Counted from the stretch's first letter, positions 1-9,094 are shown. The stretch: 64,000 bases of DNA from Streptomyces sp. NBC_00820 (GCF_036347055.1 NZ_CP108882.1:2245001-2309000); one strand, 5' to 3'. Translations and numbers: made by a program. The notes: generated by a model not told the origin, from the sequence alone.

Positions 1-90
1 CGCGGGCGGCCCGAGTTCGGCCGCGACCCGGGCCTGCTCCGGCACGGTCCGGGCACCTTCCGGCACGACCTGCACGGATACGACACTCAC
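1..90 (-). CDS. ABC-2 type transporter permease, N-terminal fragment (cut by left edge)
   Basis: Reading leftward from a GTG at 90, the frame stays open to the window edge and gives a start like VSVVSVQVVPEGARTV. A GAGGAG Shine-Dalgarno sequence lies 9 bases before this GTG, which decides the start. The same frame is also open rightward to GTG codons at 297-300, but that stretch is only translated repeat. It follows the ABC ATPase gene (305-1318) on the same strand, the usual position for the permease partner. Only about 30 residues are visible and no membrane segment is reached, so the function is inferred from position. Confidence 0.5.
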   Translation of the reverse strand, partial: MSVVSVQVVPEGARTVPEQARVAAELGPPA

Positions 91-162
91 GACGAGCTGC
101 TCCTCTTCCCGACGGCAGCCGGGCCACCGTCGACCAGGGACCACGGGGACCACGGGTCCCGA

Positions 163-268
163 ACGCGCGGGGACCGAGGGGACCGGACGCGCGGGGACCG
201 AGGGGACCGGACGCGCGGGGACCGAGGGGACCGGACGCGCGGGGACCGAGGGGACCGGACGCGCGGGG
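163..268. repeat. Four perfect 24-bp tandem repeats plus a 10-bp partial copy
   Basis: The unit (acgcgcgggg, then accgagggga, then ccgg) occurs at 163-186, 187-210, 211-234 and 235-258, followed by a 10-bp partial copy at 259-268. The copies are identical, which suggests recent expansion. The array lies between the end of the ABC ATPase gene and the likely start of its permease. Because 24 is a multiple of three it leaves every frame open, which creates spurious reading frames. Confidence 0.95.
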
Positions 269-304
269 CCCACGAGGACCGTACGGATGCGGCGCACCAC
301 CCGT

Positions 305-1318
305 TCACGCCTTCACCAGCCCCTGCCGTGCCGCGCCGCCCAGCGCCAGGTAGACGTCCTCCAGGCTGGGCGTGGTGAGCGTGAAGTCGTCCAGGGCGGC
401 GAACGCGGCCCCGCCGGTCACCGTGGCGACGGCGGCCCGTGCCTCCTCGGGCGCGAGCCGGAGCGTCCAGCGCCGGCCGGACTCCGCGGCCCGCTCGCGC
501 AGGGCGGCGACCTCGGGCACCTCCAGCGGCGCCCGCTCCCGCCAGACCAGTTCCACCCGCACCTCGCCGGAGACCTGTTCCTTCAGTCCCGCCGGGGTGT
601 CGCAGGCGATGACCCGGCCCTGGTCGAGGACGGCGACCCGGTCGAGGACCGTCTCGGCCTCGATGACGTTGTGGGTGACCAGCAGCACGGTCGTCCCGTG
701 CTCGGCCCGCCTGCGGTCCACGGCCGCCCAGACCGCGCGCCGGGCCACCGGGTCCATGCCGGTGGTCGGCTCGTCCAGCACGAGCAGCGGACGCTGCCCG
801 ACGAGCGCGGCGGCGAAGCAGGCGAGCCGCCGCTGTCCGCCGGACAGCAGCCGCAGCGCCCGCCCGGCGATCGGCGTGAGCCCCAACTCCTCGAGTACGG
901 CGTCCCGCTCGGCCCGCGCCCGGCGCACGTCCAGGCCGCGCAGGCGTCCGGTGGTCTCGGCGGCGAGCGCCACGGTCAGCTCGTCCAGGGCGGAGGACTC
1001 CTGGCCCAGGTAGGCCAGCAGCCGTGCGGCCCGCTCGGGATGGCGCACGATGTCGTGGCCGAGGATCTCGACGCTGCCGGAGTCCGGGCGCAGCAGCCCG
1101 GTGAGCTGGCGTACGAGGGTGGACTTGCCGGCGCCGTTCGGCCCGAGCAGCCCGAAGATCTCCCCGCGCCGCACCTCCAGCGCCACCTCGTCGGTGGCCC
1201 GCACGGCGGGTGTGCCCGGCGCGCCCCTCCGCTCCCTGACGGGCGGATAGGTCTTGGTGAGTCCGCGTACGCGTACGGCCTCACTCTGCCGAAGTGCCTG
1301 TCCCGCGCCCGTACTCAC
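305..1318 (-). CDS. ABC transporter ATP-binding protein (drug/ABC-2 exporter type)
   Basis: A 337-residue ATPase that should power an ABC-2 type exporter. The Walker A motif GPNGAGKST is near residues 59-67, followed by the signature LSGGQRR, Walker B LLVLDEPTTGMDP and the switch histidine in LLVTHN. The roughly 100-residue C-terminal extension ending in SLEDVYLALGG is typical of DrrA/CcmA-like exporter ATPases. The GTG at 1318 (VSTGAGQ) was chosen because no ATG precedes the ABC domain. No Shine-Dalgarno sequence is visible there, but a TACCCT hexamer lies 8 bases upstream, so a leaderless start is possible. The permease partner follows at 90-1 and is cut by the window edge. Substrate unknown. 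Confidence 0.9.
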   Translation of the reverse strand: MSTGAGQALRQSEAVRVRGLTKTYPPVRERRGAPGTPAVRATDEVALEVRRGEIFGLLGPNGAGKSTLVRQLTGLLRPDSGSVEILGHDIVRHPERAARLLAYLGQESSALDELTVALAAETTGRLRGLDVRRARAERDAVLEELGLTPIAGRALRLLSGGQRRLACFAAALVGQRPLLVLDEPTTGMDPVARRAVWAAVDRRRAEHGTTVLLVTHNVIEAETVLDRVAVLDQGRVIACDTPAGLKEQVSGEVRVELVWRERAPLEVPEVAALRERAAESGRRWTLRLAPEEARAAVATVTGGAAFAALDDFTLTTPSLEDVYLALGGAARQGLVKA

Positions 1319-1463
1319 AAGGGACGAGGGTACGGGGTGCGAACCCTTTACTCGCCTTTGGGGCCGCTTCTCGTCCCGCACCCCGGAAACGGCCCGCGAC
1401 GGGCACCCGCCGCACCGCCGGCCGGTGACGGCGGTACGGTCCGGGCCGGGGCGTTCTGCGGCC

Positions 1464-2690
1464 TCACTCCCCCGCCGAGACGTTCTCCGCGGCCGCCGGT
1501 ACGTCGATCTCACGCCAGAACCCCGCCCGGATGGCGTAACGGTCGTGCTCGTCGATCTGGTCGTCCTTGTGGGCCAGCAGTCCGAAGCGCGCGGCGTACC
1601 GCAGCAGCTCGCCGTCGATGCGGTGCGGGATGCGCGGGTACATCGTGGACAGCCGCTGCACATGGGTCTGGTCGCCGAGCCGGGCGATCCAGCGGCGGGC
1701 GAAGACCTGCCCCACCTCGTAGGGGTCGCCGCCGACGGTGGTGATGTCCTCCTCGCGGTCGGCCCACCGTTGCTCGGCGGTGGTGAGCTGGGCCAGCGTC
1801 GGCATGGAGGCGACCTCGGGCGGCTCGGCGACCGCGCCGGGGCGGTCGACCCAGCCCTTGTCGGAGGACCAGCGCAGGGTCGCCGTCGCGGGGTGCTGGA
1901 CGGCCGGCGCGCCGGGTGCGCGCAGTGCGGCGAGGTCCTTGGGGGTCGGTACGCCCTTGGACGCGGGCAGCCGCTCCGGGGCGCCGTCCTCGGCGGGTGC
2001 GGCCACCGGCCGCGGGCCCTCCTCGCCACCGCGCTCGGCGGCCGGGGCGAGCGAGGAGTCGGGCAGCGGCGCGGAGAGGATCGCCGCGATGTCGGGGCGG
2101 GTCACGGGCGGCGGCGCGCAGACGCCGGTCAGTTCCTTGGCGCGGACGGCCTGGGTGATCCAGGCCCGGTCCAGCACGCGCCGTTCGTCGGCCTCGGCGA
2201 CCAGGTCCTCGGACTGGTTGTAGTCGCCGTCGGCGGCCTGTACAGCCCACAGGTGGACGGCGACGCCGTGCTCCTTGGCGGCCATCATGCCCGGCAGCAG
2301 GTCGCCGTCGCCGGTGACCAGGACGACGTCGGAGCAGGCGCGGTTGCGGGCCAGCTCGGTCAGCTCGGCGTGCATGGCGGCGTCCACGCCCTTCTGCGCC
2401 CAGCGTCCGTCGCTTCGCGTGAGGGCGCCGAGCCGGACGGTGACCCGGGGCATCACGCGCAGCCGGCGGTGCTCCGGCTGGGGGACGCGGTCGGGGGCGC
2501 CGTCGAACCAGTAGATGCGCAGCAGCGGGCGCTCGGTGTCCGACTCGGCGCGTTCGCGCAGGGCCTGGATCAGCGCGGCGTGGTCGACGGTGATCCGGGA
2601 CCGCGAGGGCTCACCGGCGAGGAGGCTGGCGGCGGCCCCCAGCAGATATCCGGCGTCCACCAGGACGATGCAACGGTCCACGCGACTCAC
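1464..2690 (-). CDS. NYN domain-containing protein (predicted ribonuclease fold)
   Basis: A 408-residue protein with an N-terminal NYN (PIN-like, LabA/DUF88) domain. The acidic signature segments are VLVDAGYLLG near residue 10, KGVDAAMHAEL in the middle, and VLVTGDGDLLPGM, where the Asp residues would bind metal. The C-terminal half is low-complexity followed by a conserved-looking segment (RWIARLGDQTHVQRLSTMYP). NYN proteins are generally metal-dependent RNases or RNA-binding proteins; the substrate here is unknown. The start may be GTG at 2690 or GTG at 2681 (VDRCIVLVDAGYL); the AGAGG sequence sits at better spacing for 2681. Divergent from the small gene at 2907. Confidence 0.88.
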   Translation of the reverse strand: MSRVDRCIVLVDAGYLLGAAASLLAGEPSRSRITVDHAALIQALRERAESDTERPLLRIYWFDGAPDRVPQPEHRRLRVMPRVTVRLGALTRSDGRWAQKGVDAAMHAELTELARNRACSDVVLVTGDGDLLPGMMAAKEHGVAVHLWAVQAADGDYNQSEDLVAEADERRVLDRAWITQAVRAKELTGVCAPPPVTRPDIAAILSAPLPDSSLAPAAERGGEEGPRPVAAPAEDGAPERLPASKGVPTPKDLAALRAPGAPAVQHPATATLRWSSDKGWVDRPGAVAEPPEVASMPTLAQLTTAEQRWADREEDITTVGGDPYEVGQVFARRWIARLGDQTHVQRLSTMYPRIPHRIDGELLRYAARFGLLAHKDDQIDEHDRYAIRAGFWREIDVPAAAENVSAGE

Positions 2691-2906
2691 CCTCTTCCCG
2701 GGAGGTTTTGCTTCGGACTTCCTTCGAGTCTGCCCGACCGCGCGGGGGTTAACGGCCCGAACTCGATCTTCGGCGTGGCGTTTGCGCGTTCCGCGTGCCC
2801 AGTTGCCCTGTCACACACGGTAATTATCCGACATGCGCCTGTTGTCAGCCTATGTGAATCTGAATCCGGCCCTGGCCCCTAGATCCCCCTCAGGAGGCAG
2901 ATCACC

Positions 2907-3083
2907 ATGGCCAAGAACAAGAACCGCAAGCAGGGTGGCGCGCAGACCCGCGCTTCGCAGTCCGAGCAGGCCCAGGAGCACGCGCAGCGGTCGTCCTCGG
3001 AGGCGCACGAGTCCCCGGTGCACGTGCCGGGCAGCCCCGCCGATGTTGCCCGTAAGCAGCAGAAGCGCTTCGGCCACAACTAA
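2907..3083 (+). CDS. Small conserved-looking basic hydrophilic protein, 58 aa
   Basis: A short gene encoding 58 residues, starting MAKNKNRKQGG and ending RKQQKRFGHN. The ATG at 2907 has a clear CAGGAGG Shine-Dalgarno sequence 9 bases upstream, and the gene is closed by a 13-bp stem terminator. The protein is charged and Gln/Ser-rich, with basic ends and no membrane segment or cysteine. It resembles small basic proteins commonly annotated as hypothetical in Streptomyces; no function is known to me. The strong Shine-Dalgarno sequence, third-position G/C bias and dedicated terminator support a real gene. Confidence 0.85.
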   Translation: MAKNKNRKQGGAQTRASQSEQAQEHAQRSSSEAHESPVHVPGSPADVARKQQKRFGHN

Positions 3084-3109
3084 AGGGCAGTTGAAGCCCA
3101 GGCACACGG

Positions 3110-3140
3110 AAGGGGCGCACCCGCCTTGGGTGCGCCCCTT
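3110..3140. terminator. Bidirectional terminator between the 58-aa gene and dnaE
   Basis: A perfect 13-bp stem (arms 3110-3122 and 3128-3140) with a 5-base loop lies between two converging genes. It ends with short T/C runs on the plus strand, so it can serve both directions. Confidence 0.85.
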
Positions 3141-3154
3141 CCCGCCTCACCGGC

Positions 3155-6100
3155 TCAGCCCGCCAGGCAGGACGGGCCGAGCAGCACCTTCAAGTCGCCG
3201 AAGAGTGCCGGGTCGGGCTTGACGCGGTGCCGGTCCAGGCGCAGCACGGTCGTCTTGCTCGGGCCCTGGAGCCTGATCCGGACCTCGCTGTCGCCCTTGT
3301 GGTGGCTGAGGATCTCGCCGAGGCGGCTGATCATGGGCGGGGTGACCCTGGTGGCCGGGATGGTGAGGATCACCGGCGCGTTGGTGCCCGCGTTGGACAG
3401 GTCCGGGACCATCAGCTCCATGGCGACGAGCCGGGGCACGTCCTCGCGCTTGTCGAGGCGTCCCTTGACGAACACGACGGCGTCCTCGACGAGTTGGGTC
3501 GACACCAGCTGGTAGCTGGCCGGGAAGAACATGCACTCGATGGAGCCGGCGAGGTCCTCGACCGTGGCGATGGCCCAGGCGTTGCCCTGCTTGGTCATCT
3601 TGCGCTGGAGGCCCGAGATGATGCCGCCGATGGTGACGACCGCCCCGTCGGCGTGCTCGCCGCCGGTGAGCTGGGAGATGCCCGCGTCCGCCTTGTCGGA
3701 CAGGACGTGCTCCAGGCCGAAGAGCGGGTGGTCGGAGACGTACAGACCGAGCATCTCGCGCTCCTGGGCGAGCAGATAGGTCTTGTCCCACTCCTCGGTG
3801 GTGAACTCCACGTCGAGGCCGAAACCGGGCTCGTCGCCGGCCTCCTCGCCCATGCCGCCGAAGAGGTCGAACTGTCCCTCGGCCTCCTTGCGCTTGACCG
3901 CGACCACGTTGTCGATCATCGGCTCGTACTGCGCGGTGAGGCCCTTGCGGGTGTGCCCCATGGTGTCGAAGGCGCCGGCCTTGATCAGTGATTCCGTGGT
4001 GCGCTTGTTGCAGACCACGGCCTCGACCTTGTCGAGGTAGTCGGGGAAGGAGGCGTACTTCCCCTTGGCCTTGCGGCACTTGATGATCGACTCGACGACG
4101 TTGGTGCCGACGTTGCGGACGGCGGAGAGGCCGAAGAGGATCACGTCGTCGCCCTGGGCGGCGAAGTTCGACTGGGACTCGTTGACGTTCGGCGGGAGCA
4201 CCTTGATGCCCATGCGGCGGCACTCGTTGAGGTAGACCGCCGACTTGTCCTTGTCGTCCTTGACGGAGGTGAGCAGTCCGGCCATGTACTCGGCCGGGTA
4301 GTTCGCCTTCAGGTAGGCGGTCCAGTACGAGACCAGGCCGTACGCGGCCGAGTGCGCCTTGTTGAAGGCGTAGCCGGCGAAGGGGACCAGCACGTCCCAC
4401 AGCGCCTGGATGGCCTCGTCGCTGTAGCCCTTGTCCCGCGCGCCCTTCTGGAAGAGGACGAAGTTCTTGGCCAGCTCGTCGGGCTTCTTCTTGCCCATGA
4501 CGCGGCGGAGGATGTCGGCCTCGCCGAGCGAGTAGCCGGCGATGATCTGGGCGGCCTTCTGCACCTGCTCCTGGTAGACGATCAGGCCGTAGGTGACCGA
4601 GAGGACCTCCTCGAGAGGCTCCTCCAGCTCCTTGTGGATCGGCGTGATCTCCTGCAGCTTGTTCTTGCGCAGGGCGTAGTTCGTGTGCGAGTCCATGCCC
4701 ATCGGGCCCGGACGGTAGAGCGCCGAGACGGCGGAGATGTCTTCGAAGTTGTCGGGCTTCATCAGGCGCAGCAGCGAACGCATGGGGCCGCCGTCGAACT
4801 GGAAGACGCCCAGGGTGTCGCCGCGCTGGAGCAGTTCGAAGGTCTTGGGGTCGTCCAGCGGGAGGCTCAGGAGATCGATGTCGATCCCCTTGTTGGACTT
4901 CACCATCTTGACGGCGTCGTCCATGATCGTCAGGTTGCGCAGGCCGAGGAAGTCCATCTTCAGCAGGCCGAGCGACTCGCACTGCGGGTAGTCCCACTGT
5001 GTGATGGTCACGCCGTCCGTGTGCCGCACCCAGATCGGGGCGTGGTCGACGATGGGCTCGCTGGACATGATCACGCCGGCGGCGTGCACGCCCATCTGCC
5101 GCACCAGGCCCTCCACACCGCGCGCGGTGTCGATGACCTTCTTCACGTCCGGCTCGTTCTCGTACATCGCGCGGATCTCGCCCGCCTCGCTGTAGCGCGG
5201 GTGCGAGGGGTCGGTGATGCCGTTCAGGTCGATGCCCTTGCCGAGGACGTCGGCGGGCATCGCCTTGGTGAGGCGGTCGCCCATGGCGTACGGGTAGCCC
5301 AGCACGCGCGCGGAGTCCTTGATGGCGTTCTTCGCCTTGATCTTGCCGTACGTGCCGATCATGGCGACCTTGTCGGCGCCGTACTTCTCGGTGACGTACC
5401 GGATCACCTCGACGCGCCTGCGCTCGTCGAAGTCGATGTCGACATCGGGCATGGAGACGCGCTCGGGGTTGAGGAACCGCTCGAAGATCAGGCCGTGCGG
5501 GATCGGGTCGAGGTCGGTGATGCCCATGGCGTAGGCGACGATCGAGCCGGCCGCGGAGCCTCGGCCGGGGCCGACGGCGATGCCGTTGTTCTTGGCCCAC
5601 ATGATGAAGTCGGCGACGACGAGGAAGTAGCCCGGGAACCCCATCTGGATGATGACGTCCATCTCGTACTCGACCTGCTTCTGGCGGTCGTCGGGGACGC
5701 CGCCGGGGAAGCGGCGCTCCATGCCGAGGCGCACCTCCTCCTTGAACCAGGTGATCTCCGTGTAGCCCTCGGGGATGTCGAACTTCGGCATGAGGTCGCG
5801 CTTCTCGAACATGCCGGTGGTGTCGACCATCTCGGCGACGAGGAGCGTGTTGGCGCAGCCCTCCTGCCAGGCGTCCGAGGAGTCGATGGCGTACATCTCG
5901 TCCGTGGACTTCAGGTAGTAGCCGGTGCCGTCGAACCTGAAGCGGTCGGGGTCGGAGAGGTTCTTGCCCGTCTGGATGCACAGCAGCGCGTCGTGGGCGC
6001 CGGCCTCGTGCGCGTAGGTGTAGTGCGAGTCGTTGGTGACCAGCGGGGGGATGCCGAGCTTCTTGCCGATGTCGAGGAGGCCCTGGCGGACCCGGCTCTC

Positions 6101-6694
6101 GATCTCGATGCCGTGGTCCATCAGCTCCAGGAAGTACCGGTCCTTGCCGAAGATGTCCTGGTAGTCGGCGGCCGCCTTCAGCGCCTCCTCCTCCTGGCCC
6201 AGGCGCAGCCGGGTCTGCACCTCGCCCGAGGGGCAGCCGGTGGAGGCGACGATGCCCTCGGACCACTGGGAGATGGTCTCCTTGTCCATCCGGGGCCACT
6301 TCTGCAGCCAGCCCTCGGCGTAGGCGTCGGAGGAGAGCCGGAAGAGGTTGTGCAGACCGGTGCTGTTCACGGCCCACATCGTCTTGTGGGTGTAACCGCC
6401 GGAGCCGGAGACGTCGTCGCGCTTCTGGTGCGGCTGGCCCCACTGGATCTTGCGCTTGTTGCGCCGGGACTCGGGAGCGACATACGCCTCGATCCCGATG
6501 ATCGGGGTGACTCCGGCGTTCTTCGCGGTGTGGAAGAAGTCGTACGCCCCGTGGAGGTTGCCGTGGTCGGACATGGCGATGTGCGTCATGCCCATTTCAT
6601 TGCAGGCGTTGAACATGTCCTTGAGCCGCGCGGCACCGTCCAGCAGCGAGTACTGGGTGTGGACGTGCAGGTGCGTGAAGGGCGGCTTGGACAC
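3155..6694 (-). CDS. dnaE: DNA polymerase III subunit alpha
   Basis: The 1179-residue replicative polymerase catalytic subunit. The N-terminal PHP domain begins with THLHVHTQYSLLDG (residues 7-20, His10 and His12). The catalytic palm has GRGSAAGSIVAYAMGITDLDP and, near residues 415-421, the PDVDIDFDERRR motif with the metal-binding Asp residues. A C-terminal OB-fold (GGIISGLQRKMTKQGNAW) is near residue 1018. Length fits actinobacterial DnaE1. The GTG at 6694 (VSKPPFTHLHV) was chosen because GGAGG lies 8 bases upstream and the PHP motif follows at once; the frame continues far upstream only as noise. Divergent from the DUF2252 gene. Confidence 0.98.
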   Translation of the reverse strand: MSKPPFTHLHVHTQYSLLDGAARLKDMFNACNEMGMTHIAMSDHGNLHGAYDFFHTAKNAGVTPIIGIEAYVAPESRRNKRKIQWGQPHQKRDDVSGSGGYTHKTMWAVNSTGLHNLFRLSSDAYAEGWLQKWPRMDKETISQWSEGIVASTGCPSGEVQTRLRLGQEEEALKAAADYQDIFGKDRYFLELMDHGIEIESRVRQGLLDIGKKLGIPPLVTNDSHYTYAHEAGAHDALLCIQTGKNLSDPDRFRFDGTGYYLKSTDEMYAIDSSDAWQEGCANTLLVAEMVDTTGMFEKRDLMPKFDIPEGYTEITWFKEEVRLGMERRFPGGVPDDRQKQVEYEMDVIIQMGFPGYFLVVADFIMWAKNNGIAVGPGRGSAAGSIVAYAMGITDLDPIPHGLIFERFLNPERVSMPDVDIDFDERRRVEVIRYVTEKYGADKVAMIGTYGKIKAKNAIKDSARVLGYPYAMGDRLTKAMPADVLGKGIDLNGITDPSHPRYSEAGEIRAMYENEPDVKKVIDTARGVEGLVRQMGVHAAGVIMSSEPIVDHAPIWVRHTDGVTITQWDYPQCESLGLLKMDFLGLRNLTIMDDAVKMVKSNKGIDIDLLSLPLDDPKTFELLQRGDTLGVFQFDGGPMRSLLRLMKPDNFEDISAVSALYRPGPMGMDSHTNYALRKNKLQEITPIHKELEEPLEEVLSVTYGLIVYQEQVQKAAQIIAGYSLGEADILRRVMGKKKPDELAKNFVLFQKGARDKGYSDEAIQALWDVLVPFAGYAFNKAHSAAYGLVSYWTAYLKANYPAEYMAGLLTSVKDDKDKSAVYLNECRRMGIKVLPPNVNESQSNFAAQGDDVILFGLSAVRNVGTNVVESIIKCRKAKGKYASFPDYLDKVEAVVCNKRTTESLIKAGAFDTMGHTRKGLTAQYEPMIDNVVAVKRKEAEGQFDLFGGMGEEAGDEPGFGLDVEFTTEEWDKTYLLAQEREMLGLYVSDHPLFGLEHVLSDKADAGISQLTGGEHADGAVVTIGGIISGLQRKMTKQGNAWAIATVEDLAGSIECMFFPASYQLVSTQLVEDAVVFVKGRLDKREDVPRLVAMELMVPDLSNAGTNAPVILTIPATRVTPPMISRLGEILSHHKGDSEVRIRLQGPSKTTVLRLDRHRVKPDPALFGDLKVLLGPSCLAG

Positions 6695-6994
6695 GGTTTC
6701 GGCCTCCAGGGGAAACGGGGGGCGTCGGTCTCGCGACCGGCTGCGGACCGTCTGCGGACGGACGGGGGGACAGCTCGGAAGTCTATGCCCCGCCACTGAC
6801 ACCGGAATGAATTCTGTGGCGCGAAGCGCCTCGATGAGGGGCGGCGGCCGGGAGACGGGCGGGATCGGCCGCGTACCTTCGTGCGGGAACCGGGCACTCC
6901 CGCGTGGCGTCGCCCGTTGGAGACGGCGGAAGCGCCGCCGTGCGCGTTCCCGCACATGCACGCACCACCCCACAGCACCAGGAGGCACCCCGCG
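6695..6994. promoter_or_regulatory. Divergent intergenic region dnaE / DUF2252 gene
   Basis: About 300 bases hold the 5' regions of both divergent genes. A local direct repeat (tgcggaccg / tgcggacgg) lies near 6738-6760, and the DUF2252 ribosome site is at the right end. No gene or convincing promoter hexamer pair was found. Confidence 0.4.
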
Positions 6995-8335
6995 ATGCCG
7001 GTCCCCCAGCTCAGCGACGAGCAGCGCGGCGAGGAGATCCTCGCCGTCTTCGACACCGCCTTCGGCCGGCTCCTGGCCGCCGACCCCGCCGCCTTCCGGG
7101 TGAAGTTCCGCAAGATGGCGGCCTCGGCGTTCGCGTTCTACCGGGGCACGGCGGGCCTCTTCTACCACGACCTCACCGCGAACGCCCAGTTCGGCTCGAA
7201 GCGCGGCGGCCCGTACCTGGACGAGCGCACCTCGCGGGTGTGGATCCACGGCGACCTGCACGCCGAGAACTTCGGCACCTACATGGACTCCAACGGCCGC
7301 CTGGTCTTCAACGTCAACGACTTCGACGAGGCCTACGTCGGCCCGTTCACCTGGGACCTCAAGCGCTTCGCCGCCTCCGTCGCCCTGATCGGGTACGCGA
7401 AGGCGCTCAGCGACGAGCAGATCACCGAGCTGGTGACGGTGTACGCGGCGGCCTACCGCGAGCGCGTCCACTCCCTGGCCACGGGCGCCAAACGCGACGA
7501 GGTTCCGCCCTTCACGCTGGACACCGCGCAGGGTCCGCTGCTGGACGCGCTGCGTGACGCCCGCGCGCTCACCCGCTTCGAGCTGCTGGACTCGATGACC
7601 GAGATCCGCGACTTCGAGCGCCGTTTCGCGGCCGGCGGCGGTTCCATCGAGCTGGACGCGGCCACCCGCTACAAGGTGCTGGCGGCCTTCGACGGCTACC
7701 TGGAGACGCTGCCGGACTCCTCGCTGGCCCGCCCGGACTCCTACCGGGTCAAGGACGTCGTCGGCCGCCGGGGCATCGGCATCGGCTCGGCCGGTCTGCC
7801 GTCGTACAACATCCTCCTGGAGGGTCACAGCGACGCCCTGGAGAACGATGTCGTGATCTACATCAAGCAGGCCCAGACCCCGGCCGTCTCCCGGCACGTC
7901 ACCGACGCGGAGATCGGCGGGTACTTCCAGCACGAGGGCCACCGCACGGTGATCTCCCAGCGCGCCCTGCAGGCGCACGCCGACCCGTGGCTGGGCTGGA
8001 CCGAGCTGGACGGCGCCGGCCAGCTGGTCGCCGAGGTCTCGCCGTACGCCGTCGACCTGGACTGGAGCGACATCGACGACCCGGAGGAGATCGCGGCGGT
8101 CGTCGCCGACCTCGGCCGGGCCACGGCCACGATGCACGCGGCCGCCGACGACACCTCCGGCGAGTCCCTGGTGCCGTTCTCCACCGAGCGGGCCATCGAC
8201 GCGGCACTCGCGGCCGACGAGGAGGGCTTCGCGCCCCTGCTGGTGGACTTCGCGCACGCCTACGGCGCACGCGCGCGTGCCGACCACCAGATCTTCGTGG
8301 ACCTGTTCCGCAACGGCCGCATCCCGGGGCTGTGA
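6995..8335 (+). CDS. DUF2252 domain-containing protein
   Basis: A 446-residue protein of the DUF2252 family. It contains WIHGDLHAENFGTY followed about 20 residues later by VNDFDEAYVGPFTWDL. These look like the catalytic HGDxHxxN and metal-binding DxD elements of aminoglycoside-phosphotransferase-like kinases, so a small-molecule kinase-like fold is plausible but not established. ATG at 6995 is preceded by AGGAGG at 9 bases, which favours it over the upstream in-frame GTG at 6881. It runs divergently from dnaE. No signal peptide or membrane segment is visible. Confidence 0.88.
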   Translation: MPVPQLSDEQRGEEILAVFDTAFGRLLAADPAAFRVKFRKMAASAFAFYRGTAGLFYHDLTANAQFGSKRGGPYLDERTSRVWIHGDLHAENFGTYMDSNGRLVFNVNDFDEAYVGPFTWDLKRFAASVALIGYAKALSDEQITELVTVYAAAYRERVHSLATGAKRDEVPPFTLDTAQGPLLDALRDARALTRFELLDSMTEIRDFERRFAAGGGSIELDAATRYKVLAAFDGYLETLPDSSLARPDSYRVKDVVGRRGIGIGSAGLPSYNILLEGHSDALENDVVIYIKQAQTPAVSRHVTDAEIGGYFQHEGHRTVISQRALQAHADPWLGWTELDGAGQLVAEVSPYAVDLDWSDIDDPEEIAAVVADLGRATATMHAAADDTSGESLVPFSTERAIDAALAADEEGFAPLLVDFAHAYGARARADHQIFVDLFRNGRIPGL

Positions 8336-8383
8336 CCGTCCCCGGACTCACAGCCACCCTTTAAGGGTCCTTTACTCGCGGAC

Positions 8384-9094
8384 GTGACAGACTCTGCCTT
8401 CGCTATGGACATATCCGGGACCCAGCTCAGAGCCGCGCGCGCGGCGCTGTTCACGGCCTTCGTCGTGACGATAGGCACCGCGTCGCACGTGCTGCTGTCC
8501 CGGGCCCCGCTGCCGGTCGCGGCCGTGCTCGCGGTCGCCGCCGGGGTGTTCGTCACCGCGTACGCGCTGGCGGGCCGCGAGCGCGGCTTCGGCCGGATCG
8601 CGGCCCTGCTGATCCCGCTGGAGCTGGCCGCGGACACGGTGTTCACCACCGGCCAGCACGCCTGCTACGGCCGGGCGGGCGGCCCCGTGGCCGGACCACT
8701 GCACGCGGTCGGCCTGGACGTGCTGTGCCAGGGCGGCCCCGTGGGCGCCCCGCTCGCGCAGGTGGCCGCGGGGCCCGGCCGCGCCGGCGTCCTGCTCGCG
8801 CACGCGAGCCCGGCCACCGCCTGGCTGCTGCTCGCCGCGCACGTCGCGGTGGGGCTGCTGGCCGCGGCCTGGCTGCGCCGGGGCGAGCGGGCCCTGGCCG
8901 AGCTGCTGCGCGCGGTCGCCGCGACCACGTTCCGGCCGCTGCTGGTGGCCGTGGCCGCCGTGGCCGTACGGCTGGCCCCGGCCCGCCGGCTGCCGCGTCC
9001 GGCCCCGCGTCCGGCCGCCGTCCGCGAGCTTCTGCGCACGCACTCCCTGGGACGGCGTGGACCGCCGTGCTCGGCCGGCCTCGCCCTCGCCTGA
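8384..9094 (+). CDS. Integral membrane protein of unknown function
   Basis: A roughly 236-residue hydrophobic protein with about four or five predicted membrane spans. A segment in the middle, GQHACYGRAGG...HAVGLDVLCQGGP, contains His and Cys pairs that could bind metal or form a disulfide. The C-terminus is Arg/Pro-rich. The start may be GTG at 8384 or ATG at 8405 (MDISGTQLRAARAAL); neither has a clear ribosome site. It lies 106 bases before a membrane-anchored thioredoxin-fold protein, which hints at envelope redox or metal handling, but this is only context. Family not recognised with certainty. Confidence 0.65.
   Translation: MTDSAFAMDISGTQLRAARAALFTAFVVTIGTASHVLLSRAPLPVAAVLAVAAGVFVTAYALAGRERGFGRIAALLIPLELAADTVFTTGQHACYGRAGGPVAGPLHAVGLDVLCQGGPVGAPLAQVAAGPGRAGVLLAHASPATAWLLLAAHVAVGLLAAAWLRRGERALAELLRAVAATTFRPLLVAVAAVAVRLAPARRLPRPAPRPAAVRELLRTHSLGRRGPPCSAGLALA

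Noticed and set aside
163..268. CRISPR-like repeats
   Set aside because: The 24-bp units are contiguous with no spacers and no cas genes nearby.
87..308. Minus-strand frame starting GTG at 308 and overlapping the ABC ATPase stop codon
   Set aside because: The overlap looks like translational coupling, but the product is only translated repeat (RSPRSPRV) and stops at 87. The permease frame with a good ribosome site starts at 90.
287..1744. Long plus-strand frame antisense to the ABC ATPase and beyond
   Set aside because: Its codon pattern is the mirror of the minus-strand genes and it has no ribosome site or motif.
3147..6443. A 1098-codon minus-strand frame inside dnaE
   Set aside because: It is a GC-rich shadow in another frame; the product is Arg/Gly/Pro-rich without family motifs.
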